DNA of 64,000 bases from G965197555 sp965197555 (GCA_965197555.1 OZ240213.1:1054001-1118000); one strand, 5' to 3'; counted from the first letter of the stretch, positions 1-8,419 are shown. A program made the numbers and translations. Notes: generated by a model from the letters alone, not told the origin.

Positions 1-70
1 CGTACACCCGCCGCTCCACTGCAGCGGGGTCATAAACTCTAGGAATTTCAGACGATGTTTGGGATGTCAT
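1..70 (-). CDS. valS: Probable valyl-tRNA synthetase, N-terminal fragment (runs off the left edge)
   Basis: Only the first 23 codons are in the window. The minus-strand ATG at 68-70 opens a frame reading MTSQTSSEIPRVYDP and continuing AAVERRVY. The pattern of a proline, a YDP and then a VE-R-x-Y shortly after the start is the usual opening of class I valyl-tRNA synthetases, where it precedes a W-W/F block. A GGAG element lies about 8 bases upstream of this ATG. It is co-directional with the hypothetical gene and polX to the right. Leucyl-tRNA synthetase is the main alternative, but the VERRVY spacing fits ValRS better. The call rests on a very short stretch. Confidence 0.6.
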   Translation of the reverse strand, partial: MTSQTSSEIPRVYDPAAVERRVY

Positions 71-135
71 AGGAGCGGCTCCGTATTGGGTTGGTGCGTG
101 AGGCTAAAGTCCAACGCCGAAGAGAGCAGGACCAA

Positions 136-864
136 CTATTCGATGGCTGCAGGAACGTTCCCAGGATTGCTGGATTGCTTCAGCAGATGCAGGCGCCGTA
201 TGCCTTTGCGGGTGTCACTGGCTACCCTGGCCGGGTCCCACATGACCAAGCGGCGCTTGTGCAGCCAGTAGGTGAACTCTTTTACGTCGGACAAGGTCAG
301 CGCCCGGCGTTTGGGGATGCGAGTCTCGGACCGGAACTCCTCCAGAAGCAGGGTCCTGGACATGCCATAGAGGTGGTTGAAGGCCTCTTCCACCAGGTCC
401 TCGTTGTCCGCGTAGCACCGGGCAATGTGACGCTTCCGGACTTCTTCCTCCACCGCCAACTGCAAAGCCTCTTCAACTACCACCCCGTACCAGAAGTTCA
501 AGTAGGCCCGGTATTTGTTGGTGCCCAGCATGTCACGGAATTCATCGGGTTCCACCGGGTCTGGAAACTCTCCGGCGAATAGGAGTTGCATCTTTTGAGT
601 CTCAGGTATGACCCCGTCCAGCTCGGCGCACAACCTCTCGGCCAGCACCAGCCAGTCAAAGGCTTCTCCTAGGATTAGGTATTTGTAGGTCCGGCCTTGA
701 TAGACCTCTTCCGGCAACGTCCAAAGCCCAATGGTCTGTAGCAAGGCCTGGGACCACTCAACGCCGGAGTTGACCGATCTCCTCAAATGAAGCAACGCCT
801 CGGGGACCTGCTCTGTCAGAGCGGAAGCGCCGTGGAACCCGTTATTACCTGGGTCAGCGGTCAT
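136..864 (-). CDS. Hypothetical protein, translationally coupled to polX
   Basis: A 242-residue soluble protein with no signal peptide or membrane segment and no family I recognise. It is mostly helical-looking and rich in Glu, Leu and Arg, with an acidic middle (about residues 85-165) and a basic C-terminus. Its ATG overlaps the polX stop codon as ATGA (861-864), so the two are very probably translated as a pair. The tight coupling suggests, without proving, a role near DNA repair. No catalytic motif or metal-binding cluster is evident. Confidence 0.75.
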   Translation of the reverse strand: MTADPGNNGFHGASALTEQVPEALLHLRRSVNSGVEWSQALLQTIGLWTLPEEVYQGRTYKYLILGEAFDWLVLAERLCAELDGVIPETQKMQLLFAGEFPDPVEPDEFRDMLGTNKYRAYLNFWYGVVVEEALQLAVEEEVRKRHIARCYADNEDLVEEAFNHLYGMSRTLLLEEFRSETRIPKRRALTLSDVKEFTYWLHKRRLVMWDPARVASDTRKGIRRLHLLKQSSNPGNVPAAIE

Positions 865-2639
865 GATGCGCTGATCTTGCGCCTGGCGCGGAACCTTTCA
901 AAACGCTCAGGCTTGGGAGTACGAATGTAGTCTAGAAACCGGTCGAGAGGCATGGTGTTCAGGATATCTTGGGACTCGCACCAAGCCCGGCGTGCCACAG
1001 CAACGCCGTAGCGGCGCTCGTCCAAGCGGGCATAGTGGTGGGCGTCAGTGCTTATTACCAATGGAACACCCATCTCCCTTGCCCGGTAGGCGTGGACGTC
1101 CTTCAGGTCCAGCCGCTCGGGAGAGGAGTTGATCTCCAGCGCGGTCCCCGTCTCTCTGGCTGCCTGGAGTACTGCATCCAGGTCCAATTCCACAGGCTCG
1201 CGGTGTCCCATTAGCCGAGTAGATAAGTGGCCAATGATGGTGACCGAAGGGTGGTGCATCGCTTTGATAATCCGCTGCGTCATGGTAGCTTTATCCTGCC
1301 CCATGGCGGAATGCACCGAAGCGACAACTACGTCCAACCGTTCGAGCAGCTCGTCTGGGTAGTCCAAGCTGCCGTCGGACCGGATGTCTACCTCCGAGCC
1401 GCAGAGAATCTTGATGGGGTAAGCCTCCTGCAGGGAATGCAGGACTTCGATTTGCTGTAGCAACCTGTCGTTGGAAAGCCCGTTGGCTATACCTCGGCCG
1501 GATGAGTGGTCCGTCAGGGCCATGTATTCGTAGCCTTGGGCTGCAGCCGCGGCTACCATGTGCTCTATGGTGTCACTGCCGTCACTCCAGTCGCTGTGCA
1601 GGTGCAGGTCTCCGCGAAGGTCCGACTCAATCAGCAGGTCTGGTAGCGTGCCTTCCAACGCGGCGTCCAACTCCCACATCCCCGCTCTAATCTCAGGCGA
1701 GATGTAAGGTAGACCTAGCCGACCGTAAAACTCCTCCTCGGTGGCGAACTGTTCCACCGCCCCGGTGGCCAAGTCGGTAATGCCGTATTCGTTGAGCGAC
1801 AGACCCATTCTGTTGGCGTAGTCCCGTAGCCGGATATTGTGTTGTTGGCTCCCGGTGAAGTATTGAAGGAGGGCGCCGAAGGACTGAGGGTCTCCCAGGC
1901 GCAGGTCGACCTGGATGCCGGGCTCCATGATTACGCTGGTCTTCTTCTGGCCGTGGACTAAGATTTCTTTGACCTGGGGCAAGGAGACCAGGACGTCGGC
2001 GGCCCTTTGAGGCTGGGATGATGTGCCTACCAGGTCCAAGTCGCCGATGGTCTCCTCCCACCGCCGCAGACTCCCGGCGGGGAATAGAAACTCGATCTCG
2101 GGACATTCGCTTCGGAGGCTGGAAACCGTCGCTTCAGCCAAGGGCAACGCCACGCCGATTGGAGTCCGCCGGTCCTTGGCGCTTATATTCTTTATGTGAC
2201 GCAGGACGTTATTGGCTGCTTTTTCGCCCATGCGGGGCAGTGCGGCCAACCGGCCATCCCGAGCAGCTTGTTCTACGCCCTCTATGGTGCTGACACCCAG
2301 CTCTTTAGTGATCAGCACCGCAGTCTTGGGTCCGACTCCCGGGATGTTCATGAGACCGAGGGCCCCGTCAGGCAACTCGCCGAGCAGGCGCTCGTAGGTG
2401 GCGACCTTATCGGTATTGATTAGCTCATGAATCTTGTCGTCGATGGCTTTGCCGATATCGGGAATCTTCTTGAGGTCGGTCCCGTCTCGCACCGCCTGCG
2501 CCACAGGGAAAGATAGATTGCTGATGGTGCGGGCCGCTCGTTGGTAGGCGCGAATTTTGAACACGGTATCCCCTTTCATCTCAAGAAGGGTTCCCATGTT
2601 CTCCAACAGGTCGGAAATTTCTTCGTTGGTTACTGGCAT
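861..2639 (-). CDS. polX: DNA polymerase/3'-5' exonuclease PolX
   Basis: Bacterial family X repair polymerase fused to a PHP-type exonuclease. Counting from the ATG at 2639, residues 1-80 form the helix-hairpin-helix 8-kDa region, and a second HhH (NIPGVGPKTA) lies near residue 98. The nucleotidyltransferase signature GS-x-R-R-x-E-x-x-G-D-x-D spans about 189-202, with D200, D202 and D245 as likely metal ligands. The PHP domain starts near residue 343 (DLHLHSDWSDGS) and keeps later His and Asp motifs (TDHS, SEVDIRSDG, VHSAM, GHLSTR, STDAHH). Length matches the roughly 570-600 residue family. A GTG nine bases upstream (2648) is in frame, but MPVTNEE is the usual family start. It overlaps the next gene by four bases. 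Confidence 0.93.
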   Translation of the reverse strand: MPVTNEEISDLLENMGTLLEMKGDTVFKIRAYQRAARTISNLSFPVAQAVRDGTDLKKIPDIGKAIDDKIHELINTDKVATYERLLGELPDGALGLMNIPGVGPKTAVLITKELGVSTIEGVEQAARDGRLAALPRMGEKAANNVLRHIKNISAKDRRTPIGVALPLAEATVSSLRSECPEIEFLFPAGSLRRWEETIGDLDLVGTSSQPQRAADVLVSLPQVKEILVHGQKKTSVIMEPGIQVDLRLGDPQSFGALLQYFTGSQQHNIRLRDYANRMGLSLNEYGITDLATGAVEQFATEEEFYGRLGLPYISPEIRAGMWELDAALEGTLPDLLIESDLRGDLHLHSDWSDGSDTIEHMVAAAAAQGYEYMALTDHSSGRGIANGLSNDRLLQQIEVLHSLQEAYPIKILCGSEVDIRSDGSLDYPDELLERLDVVVASVHSAMGQDKATMTQRIIKAMHHPSVTIIGHLSTRLMGHREPVELDLDAVLQAARETGTALEINSSPERLDLKDVHAYRAREMGVPLVISTDAHHYARLDERRYGVAVARRAWCESQDILNTMPLDRFLDYIRTPKPERFERFRARRKISAS

Positions 2640-2808
2640 GCGTAGCACTGGTTTGTTGGATGCTTTTTTATGGCTGGCTACCGAGAGAGACTGGTATCAT
2701 TATACTACGATTCCCCCTCAGGACTGTTGGCCTAGGTGGCCGCTCCCGTTGATGAATCATTTCTAATTCCCAAGCACTATACATGGAATACCTACGTAGG
2801 AGCTGAAA

Positions 2809-3453
2809 TTGGATATTACCTGGATTGGGCATTCCTGCTTTCGATTGCGGTCAGACGACCAGGTTGTGCTGACAGACCCCTTCCCCGATGCCATTGGGTT
2901 GAGGCCGGACGGGCGGCCAGCCACCGTGGTGACCATTAGCAACTCCCACCCCAACCATGGTAGCTGGGAGCGAGTAGCTGGTGAACCCAAGATATTCAGC
3001 GGGCCAGGGGAGTACGAGTTTGACGGAATTTCGGTCCGCGGGGTAATGACGCCACTTCCTCCGAATGTCCCGCAGGAGCAGCGCAGTGTGGCTTACTGCA
3101 TCGAGATAGGGGATGTCAACATCTGCCATCTTGGGGATATTCGATTGCCGCTGACAACTCGCCAAGTAGATGATCTGGCTCCCATCGATGTGTTGCTGAT
3201 GCCCACAGGGGGTGGCTGTACACTAGACATGGACCAAGTGTTGCAGACGATGCAGGACCTAGACCCCAAGATCGTGGTCCCGATGCACCACAGCACGCCC
3301 GGGCTTGCTGTGTCCCTGGAGAGTGTGGATCTGTTCCTGCGGCGGATGGGCCTGAACGAGATACAGCCCCAACCCAGGTTGGTAGTAACCAACTCTAACA
3401 TGCCCTCAGATATGCGGGTTGTTGTTTTGGCCCCTCAAGCTCGGCAAGTCTGA
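2809..3453 (+). CDS. Metallo-beta-lactamase-fold protein (UlaG-like group) with a degenerate metal motif
   Basis: A 214-residue protein of the Zn-dependent hydrolase fold, recognised by its opening MDITWIGHSCFRL, the D-P block (LTDPFPD), a GPGEYE turn, the HLGDI block and a late MHH. The diagnostic H-x-H-x-D-H loop instead reads N-S-H-P-N-H (residues 45-50), so the first His and the Asp are both Asn. Catalytic zinc binding is therefore doubtful. The start is a TTG preceded by AGGAG (2798-2802) at a six-base spacing; no in-frame ATG near that point fits as well. It is divergent from polX. Substrate unknown. Confidence 0.8.
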   Translation: MDITWIGHSCFRLRSDDQVVLTDPFPDAIGLRPDGRPATVVTISNSHPNHGSWERVAGEPKIFSGPGEYEFDGISVRGVMTPLPPNVPQEQRSVAYCIEIGDVNICHLGDIRLPLTTRQVDDLAPIDVLLMPTGGGCTLDMDQVLQTMQDLDPKIVVPMHHSTPGLAVSLESVDLFLRRMGLNEIQPQPRLVVTNSNMPSDMRVVVLAPQARQV

Positions 3454-3500
3454 GCGGATAGCGGGGTCAGAGTTCGGCGGCAAGCACCGCTGCTCAGGGG

Positions 3501-4106
3501 CTACAGTGAAGCCCTACGCCGGGCGACTAACAGCAGGGCCGCTCCGCCAACCACAGCCCCAGCCCCAATCCAGAGGGCGAGCTTGGGGATCATGGTCACG
3601 GTGGGGTCTCCCGTTACCGGCAGTGCGGCGGTGGGTGTCAGCGTTGGCATGGGGGTAAGGGTTGGTGTGGGGCTAAGAGTAGGTGTCGGCGTCGGCACGG
3701 GCATTCCCTGGGGGAAATTCAAGTCCTGCAGGTAGAAATTGTATACGCCAACGAAGACGCGGGAGTCGGCGGCTTGAATCCGGCCGAATTCGTTCACCAA
3801 ATAGAAGGTAACATCTCTACCGATCAGCGCTTCGTCTGATGGGTTAACCTCCAAGAGGTGGTACTTACCCCTTGGCTGTATGGTCACCGGCTGGCTTTGA
3901 AATACCAGGGAGCAGCTGTCAATGCAGGCCAGCAGGGTGGTTCCTGCCGGGGCAGGCTCATCTTGAATCGTGACCGATCCGGAATAGTGGTCCGGGAACA
4001 ATGGCTGCGGAGGGCGTTCGCTCTGCCGGGGGAGCGCCCCCATGAGACTGACAGCAACCGCCAAGAGGATTGAGAGCCTCCCCAGGTTCACGACCAACTT
4101 CCACAC
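3501..4106 (-). CDS. Secreted surface protein with Pro/Thr stalk and LPVTG-type C-terminal anchor
   Basis: A 201-residue protein with an N-terminal hydrophobic signal segment (about 8-24), a compact domain (about 40-115), and a stalk of Pro-Thr repeats (136-160). The end is LPVTG (162-166), a hydrophobic helix (176-194) and RRR: the exact order of a Gram-positive-type sortase sorting signal. It could alternatively stay simply membrane-anchored. The compact domain resembles the N-terminal domain of the neighbouring collagen-like protein: both share D-x-PAP-x-GT, a central G-x-Y and a late G-x-x-V/I-T-F strand. Start is GTG with GGGGAGG eight bases upstream. No sortase gene is in the window. 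Confidence 0.75.
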   Translation of the reverse strand: MWKLVVNLGRLSILLAVAVSLMGALPRQSERPPQPLFPDHYSGSVTIQDEPAPAGTTLLACIDSCSLVFQSQPVTIQPRGKYHLLEVNPSDEALIGRDVTFYLVNEFGRIQAADSRVFVGVYNFYLQDLNFPQGMPVPTPTPTLSPTPTLTPMPTLTPTAALPVTGDPTVTMIPKLALWIGAGAVVGGAALLLVARRRASL

Positions 4107-4447
4107 GTCAACAACCTCCCCTACATGTCCGGGGATTTATCAATTCCCCGATAATGTCATTCTGAGCCGAAGGCGAACAATAAAACGTGCATGACCAGCG
4201 CCATTCCGGCCACACCTCGTCTACCGGGTCTGGTGGCCGTACCGGGTCCGGGTGGGGATGGCCGTCAACCACCTGCTGCCGCTGGACTTGCATCGCTTGG
4301 CCCCGCAACTCTTGGGTACTATCCTGGCCGATTGCTACCTGGATTGCAACAACCTTTACTTCCGGATTGCGGGCATTTCTCCAATGTCCAGCGTCACATC
4401 ATTTGCCAGGGGATGTGACTTATCCCTGCCCTAGGTATGGAAATAAG
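4107..4447. other. Intergenic gap upstream of the LPVTG protein gene
   Basis: No convincing gene. The plus-strand frames here lack ribosome sites and recognisable protein. Near 4153-4176 there is a short stretch (gtcattctgagc...) resembling one arm of the dispersed hairpin repeat seen at 20015-20065, possibly a decayed copy. The promoter of the gene at 3501-4106 should lie here, but no clear -35/-10 pair was found. Confidence 0.4.
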
Positions 4448-4476
4448 AACAGGGCGCCCGTTGAGGGCGCCCTGTT
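4448..4476 (-). terminator. Rho-independent terminator after the collagen-like gene
   Basis: A perfect 12-bp stem (4448-4459 paired with 4465-4476) with a 5-base loop. On the minus strand it is followed by CTTATTT, a short U-rich tail. It sits 24 bases beyond the stop codon of the collagen-like gene at 4500. Confidence 0.7.
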
Positions 4477-4499
4477 TCGGGTTCGAAGTGTGGTGGTGT

Positions 4500-5228
4500 C
4501 TAACGTCGGCCCATTACGAAGGCTCCAACAGCGCCAACGGCAGCTACCGCGGCGATGATAATTGCTATGATGCCGATAACGTTGGAACCACTGCTTCCCA
4601 TGGCGCCGGCCGGGCCAGCGGGACCAGTGTCACCCTGAGCTCCAGCGGCCCCCGCTGGGCCTTGGGATCCGGCACCGCCATCGGCGCCATCGGTACCGGC
4701 CGGTCCCTGCGTACCTGATCGGCCAGCGGCGCCGGCATCGCCTTTGTCGCCCATTTCACCCATATCGCCCTTGGGTCCTTGGGGCCCCTGCCGTCCCTGT
4801 TTCCCCGAGGGGCCTTCCGGACCTGCCGGGCCGACCATCGAAGGTGGTTCGGTAGGCGCGGGCATCGCGGTAGGCCCGGGCATCATGGCGGTGGCGGTCG
4901 AAAGGTCCAACTCATCTGCCCCGCCCGCCGTCCAAGCGGCAGTCTGCTTGGCGTCCATGGTTCCGATGCGGAAAGTTATTGTTTTACCGGTGTGATCCCC
5001 CTCCACTATGAGGGTGTAGCTGCCGTTGCCTCCCGTAACCATGGAATCCACGACTTGCTTGCCGTCGACCAACGCGGCGACCATCGTCCCGTCCGGCGCA
5101 GGGTCGTCGCCGATCATGGCGGTACCCACGAAATAGTACGGGAGCACCCCCTGAGCGGAGACCGTGGCAGGGATGATAAACAACATCACGAGTCCAACGA
5201 GCAGGGTGGCAATCTTCAGTCTAGTCAT
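4500..5228 (-). CDS. Collagen-like surface protein with signal peptide and C-terminal membrane anchor
   Basis: A 242-residue protein. Residues 1-25 form a signal peptide ending in VSAQ. Residues 30-110 form a compact domain shared with the LPVTG protein next door, and a Met/Pro-rich linker follows. Residues 133-213 are 27 uninterrupted Gly-X-Y triplets, rich in GPA, GPQ, GDM, GDK and GAQ, typical of bacterial collagen-like triple helices. A transmembrane helix (217-238) and a short RR tail end the protein. A trimeric extracellular stalk is the expected product; hydroxylation is not implied. A GAGGAGAG ribosome site precedes the ATG. It has its own terminator and lies immediately downstream of the large TIG-like protein gene. 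Confidence 0.88.
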   Translation of the reverse strand: MTRLKIATLLVGLVMLFIIPATVSAQGVLPYYFVGTAMIGDDPAPDGTMVAALVDGKQVVDSMVTGGNGSYTLIVEGDHTGKTITFRIGTMDAKQTAAWTAGGADELDLSTATAMMPGPTAMPAPTEPPSMVGPAGPEGPSGKQGRQGPQGPKGDMGEMGDKGDAGAAGRSGTQGPAGTDGADGGAGSQGPAGAAGAQGDTGPAGPAGAMGSSGSNVIGIIAIIIAAVAAVGAVGAFVMGRR

Positions 5229-5258
5229 CTACTCTCCTCTCCAACCTTTTACAGACTT

Positions 5259-5289
5259 ACGAGGCCGCCGCTAGCGGCGGCGGCCTCGT
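5259..5289. terminator. Strong GC hairpin between the TIG-like and collagen-like genes
   Basis: A perfect 13-bp GC-rich stem (5259-5271 with 5277-5289) and a 5-base loop. On the minus strand no U-tract follows, so it may be a weak or Rho-assisted terminator, or a processing/stability hairpin between the two minus-strand surface genes. On the plus strand TTTT follows it, but no plus-strand gene ends there. Confidence 0.5.
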
Positions 5290-5316
5290 GTTTTGCCTTG
5301 GTTTGAAGCCCACGTC

Positions 5317-7758
5317 CTATTGAAGGGTCAACACGTTCCAGTCCGGGGTCAGGGTCTCACCCTGGAACTGCGCGTCGTTATTGACCAGAATCTGGACAAT
5401 ATTACCGGGTGCGACCATGTCTACGCTGATTGCAGCGAAGGCCGGCCTCGGGTCGTAGAGGTCCCAGGACTTCGTGCCCTTGTTCCAGACAAACGCCCGG
5501 ACCAAAGCATCCCCTATGGGAGCGAAGACATCCGCTGGCGGTGCGCCTGCCTGTGGGGTCGGCGTTACCGCGCCCGACTCAAGCACCTCAAAGGTGGCGC
5601 TGGCCGTGGTGCCCTGGTCCCCGCCAACCTTAGCGGTGACGCTCTGGGTACCGGTGTTGAGCTGGGGCACCCGGATGGTGGTGCTAAAGTCGCCGACGTT
5701 GTCGGTGGAAGGTATCGGCGCCGGTCTGACGTCTATGTCACCCAGGTTCAGTTCAGTCAGGGAGGAGAAGGTCTTAAACCCTACTCCAGTGATAGTAATC
5801 GTAGTACCAATAGGACCGCTATCGGGTTCGACGGTGATTAGGGCCCTAGGCACCGAGTGGGTGGTAGCCGTGGTCACCGGGGTGGGATACCTGTATACCG
5901 CTCGCACCGAGTTGGTGGACGGTATGCCCGCGTCCAAGGGCACGATGAAGCTGCCTCTGATGTTGCCCGAAGAGTCGGGATTGAGAGTAGTGACCGTCCT
6001 GGGAGCGCCGGCCACCACGTAGGTGATTGTGACGGGCGGAGTGGCGATTCCCTTGGTGTTATCGGCAGGGTAGCCGGACCCAGTCACCTGCACCCTGGTA
6101 CCCACTCTGCCATCTTGGGGCTCCAGGGTTAACGTGCGTGCGGCGATGGTGAAGCTTACCGTGCCTTCCCGGCCTGCGTTGTCCGTCACCTTCAACTCGT
6201 GGGTGCCCGGAGTGGTGGTCGTGTTGTTGATAGGCATTACCATGGATGACGCCCAGTTTCCACCGTTGTCAATGCTGATGGTTTTGCCCTCATTAATCTT
6301 GCTTTGTCTCGCGCCGCCCGTACCCTTTAGGCCATTGGTGTTACCGCTAATGGCCACTTGGCTGCTGTCGTCGGTATTGTTGATGGTCGCGTTGCCGCCG
6401 GTGGTGAAGCCGCGGCCGACCACAGTAATGGTCTTGTTGGGCACCAAGTCGCTGCTGGGTGTCAAGGTAAGAACCGCGCTCGCGATGGTCATGGTGAAGC
6501 GGCGGGTGCTGAGGTTGCCCCCGGGGCTGCCGAGGCAGCAAATATTCTTGGCGTTTAGCTGCTGCCTGCCGGTGGGCACCCCGTTGGGGACCACCACGTT
6601 GATGGTCGCGTCACCTTGGCTGGTGGTGATGGCGCTGAAGGGGTTGACCGGCACACCACCTATGTCGATGTGTGACTGGTCGATGGACTTGATGGGGTCG
6701 AAGTCTTTGAGGGTTACCTGGATAGTGTCTCCCACCGCAGCGGAGCTGGGGCTAACGCTGACCGAGCCGCGGAGTTCGAACACCGGGAGACAGGAGATCG
6801 TCCCGCCCTGGGCGATACAATCGCCTTTATCCGAGTGAAGGGTGTTCCCCGAGTCGCTGTACCTAGCGACGTCTTCGGCGGCGGCGGTGGGCTTGATGCT
6901 GTTCGCCCGACCGTCGATGGCGTTGATGGCGTTACGGTCAGGTGGCGTTGCGCTCATGCTCCCCTTGCCTGGGGTGAAGGGCGGATTGTTGACGTTGACG
7001 GTGGCGGTAAAGGTAAAGTCGCTGCCGACCAAGGCCTCACCCAGCTTCAATTCTCCCGGGCCTCTATTCCCGTCTTCGTTCCCGTCCAACCAGATGGTAG
7101 CGGTGGTACCGGGGATGTAGCCGAAGCCGGTCACCGCTAAGACCCTACCCCGTCCTCCGTCGCTGCTGCTGATCTTGAGGATGCGGGGGAAGAACTCCTT
7201 CGGGCATGCTATTGGACAATCGATCGAGGTATCATGGGTAGTGGTGATTTTCACCGTTCGTTCGGCGCTCTCCAAGGGGTTCTTCATACCCGAGTTCTGG
7301 GCGAAGGTAACCCTTACCTCCCCCGCTGCGACGCCTGCCGAGGAGTCGTCGGACGAGTCCATGTCGGGAATGGTGAGGGTAATCTGGTGTTGGCTCGCCG
7401 GACTTCCCACGGACCTGACAGTTACGTCGCTGGGATGGGCGGAGAGCTGGCTAGTACCAGTGCCGCTGGAGATGGAAATGGCCGATGCTTCTAAAGTGGT
7501 GGGGACTTGGTATTCGTTCTCGAACTCGAGGACAATCACGTCATTGATATCCAGGGCGGTGTCGATGTCGAAGGTTACGACGTACCTAGCCGCCGCGCCT
7601 GGCTCGTTGGGAGTGGCGACCACGGACGCCTTGCTAACGCCCGTGGCCTGGCCCGCGACTTTGGACGGGGTCAACATGCCCAGGGCCAGCATGGTAACCA
7701 CTATGCCCAAGACCAAGGTCAGGGCAAGCCCAAAAGATGTACCGATTCTAGTGCTCAT
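5317..7758 (-). CDS. Large secreted protein with IPT/TIG-like immunoglobulin repeats
   Basis: An 813-residue exported protein. A hydrophobic signal segment (about 10-30) ends near KVAGQA. The body is a chain of beta-sandwich modules. At least four open with the IPT/TIG-like pattern of a strand, PSS/PDSG, G-x-x-I/V-T-V/I-x-G and G-F/Y (for example SVSPSSAAVGDTIQVTL, LEPQDGRVGTRVQVTGSGY and VEPDSGPIGTTITITGVGF). The C-terminal 90 residues (WNKGTKSWDLYDPRP...) form a separate domain without an evident membrane anchor. A paired-Cys region lies near residue 180. It could be an S-layer-like or adhesive protein. AAGGAG lies 10 bases before the ATG. The three neighbouring surface genes run in the same direction and probably act together at the envelope. 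Confidence 0.8.
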   Translation of the reverse strand: MSTRIGTSFGLALTLVLGIVVTMLALGMLTPSKVAGQATGVSKASVVATPNEPGAAARYVVTFDIDTALDINDVIVLEFENEYQVPTTLEASAISISSGTGTSQLSAHPSDVTVRSVGSPASQHQITLTIPDMDSSDDSSAGVAAGEVRVTFAQNSGMKNPLESAERTVKITTTHDTSIDCPIACPKEFFPRILKISSSDGGRGRVLAVTGFGYIPGTTATIWLDGNEDGNRGPGELKLGEALVGSDFTFTATVNVNNPPFTPGKGSMSATPPDRNAINAIDGRANSIKPTAAAEDVARYSDSGNTLHSDKGDCIAQGGTISCLPVFELRGSVSVSPSSAAVGDTIQVTLKDFDPIKSIDQSHIDIGGVPVNPFSAITTSQGDATINVVVPNGVPTGRQQLNAKNICCLGSPGGNLSTRRFTMTIASAVLTLTPSSDLVPNKTITVVGRGFTTGGNATINNTDDSSQVAISGNTNGLKGTGGARQSKINEGKTISIDNGGNWASSMVMPINNTTTTPGTHELKVTDNAGREGTVSFTIAARTLTLEPQDGRVGTRVQVTGSGYPADNTKGIATPPVTITYVVAGAPRTVTTLNPDSSGNIRGSFIVPLDAGIPSTNSVRAVYRYPTPVTTATTHSVPRALITVEPDSGPIGTTITITGVGFKTFSSLTELNLGDIDVRPAPIPSTDNVGDFSTTIRVPQLNTGTQSVTAKVGGDQGTTASATFEVLESGAVTPTPQAGAPPADVFAPIGDALVRAFVWNKGTKSWDLYDPRPAFAAISVDMVAPGNIVQILVNNDAQFQGETLTPDWNVLTLQ

Positions 7759-8018
7759 GTGCCTCTATCTCCTTTGTGGTGCTCTAAGGGAAGGTTCAAA
7801 CCCTTTGGACTAATCCTTTTGGACTTCGCCCGCTGCTTAGACCCGGGATCCCCGCTTGCCTTGCTTGTGTCCCAGTGGCTGACGGGTACCCCCTGTGCCG
7901 CCTTGTGTCACTTGGGTATCAGGGAAGGATCCAACTGGGAGGAACCCAGACCAATTCGAAACGGTATCATGCATGCCCCCGGATTGCTACTAATAAATAG
8001 TGCCAGATTTCATTAATT

Positions 8019-8048
8019 TTTTTAGCATTTGGCACTTTACGCTGTCAA
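8019..8048 (-). promoter_or_regulatory. Candidate sigma-70-type promoter for the TIG-like surface gene
   Basis: On the minus strand a consensus TTGACA (8043-8048) is followed after 18 bases by TAAAAA (8019-8024), which matches four of six positions of TATAAT. The 7-bp inverted repeat at 7999-8005/8030-8036 brackets the -10 and could be an operator. Confidence 0.45.
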
Positions 8049-8079
8049 GACATCTTGCAACAGCTTTAACTGAAAAAGC

Positions 8080-8104
8080 GCCCTAAGAGGCGAACTCCTA
8101 GGGC
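8080..8104 (-). terminator. Probable Rho-independent terminator downstream of rho
   Basis: A 10-bp stem with one mismatch (8080-8089 with 8095-8104), followed on the minus strand by a short spacer and TTTTT (8073-8077). It lies about 315 bases past the rho stop codon, the first good terminator after that gene. Confidence 0.6.
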
Positions 8105-8419
8105 AAGTCCCCCGGCGTTCCTGACCGTTTGGTTAACAGGGCCGATTCTTTTCCCTTCACAATGGGCCGCGCCAGCGGGAACTATACTAAGTATCAGCAT
8201 TTATGTCAAGCAGTAAATCCAGTCGTTCAACGGTAATGTCCGCTTGGAAACATCTGGCCCTTTGGCATTATTCTTGCTACCGTGGGACGACTGCGTCACC
8301 GCCAGTGCGCAGCCCCTTGACCCTATTCAAAACATCCAAGTCAGCCCCAAGCCGGACCTGAAGATTAACCGACTGAGCTTATGTCGCCGCCCGCTCCGGC
8401 AGCATGGGACCCGCCGGGG

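Larger units (their letters stand above)
7759..8419. other. 661-base intergenic region between rho and the TIG-like gene
   Basis: No gene is supported. It holds a candidate minus-strand promoter (8019-8048), an inverted repeat agtgcca/tggcact (7999-8005 with 8030-8036) flanking its -10 region, an AT-rich tract near 8011-8028, and a probable terminator for rho (8080-8104). The long 5' leader (about 250 bases) ahead of the 7758 start could carry regulation, but no known riboswitch class was recognised. Confidence 0.5.
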
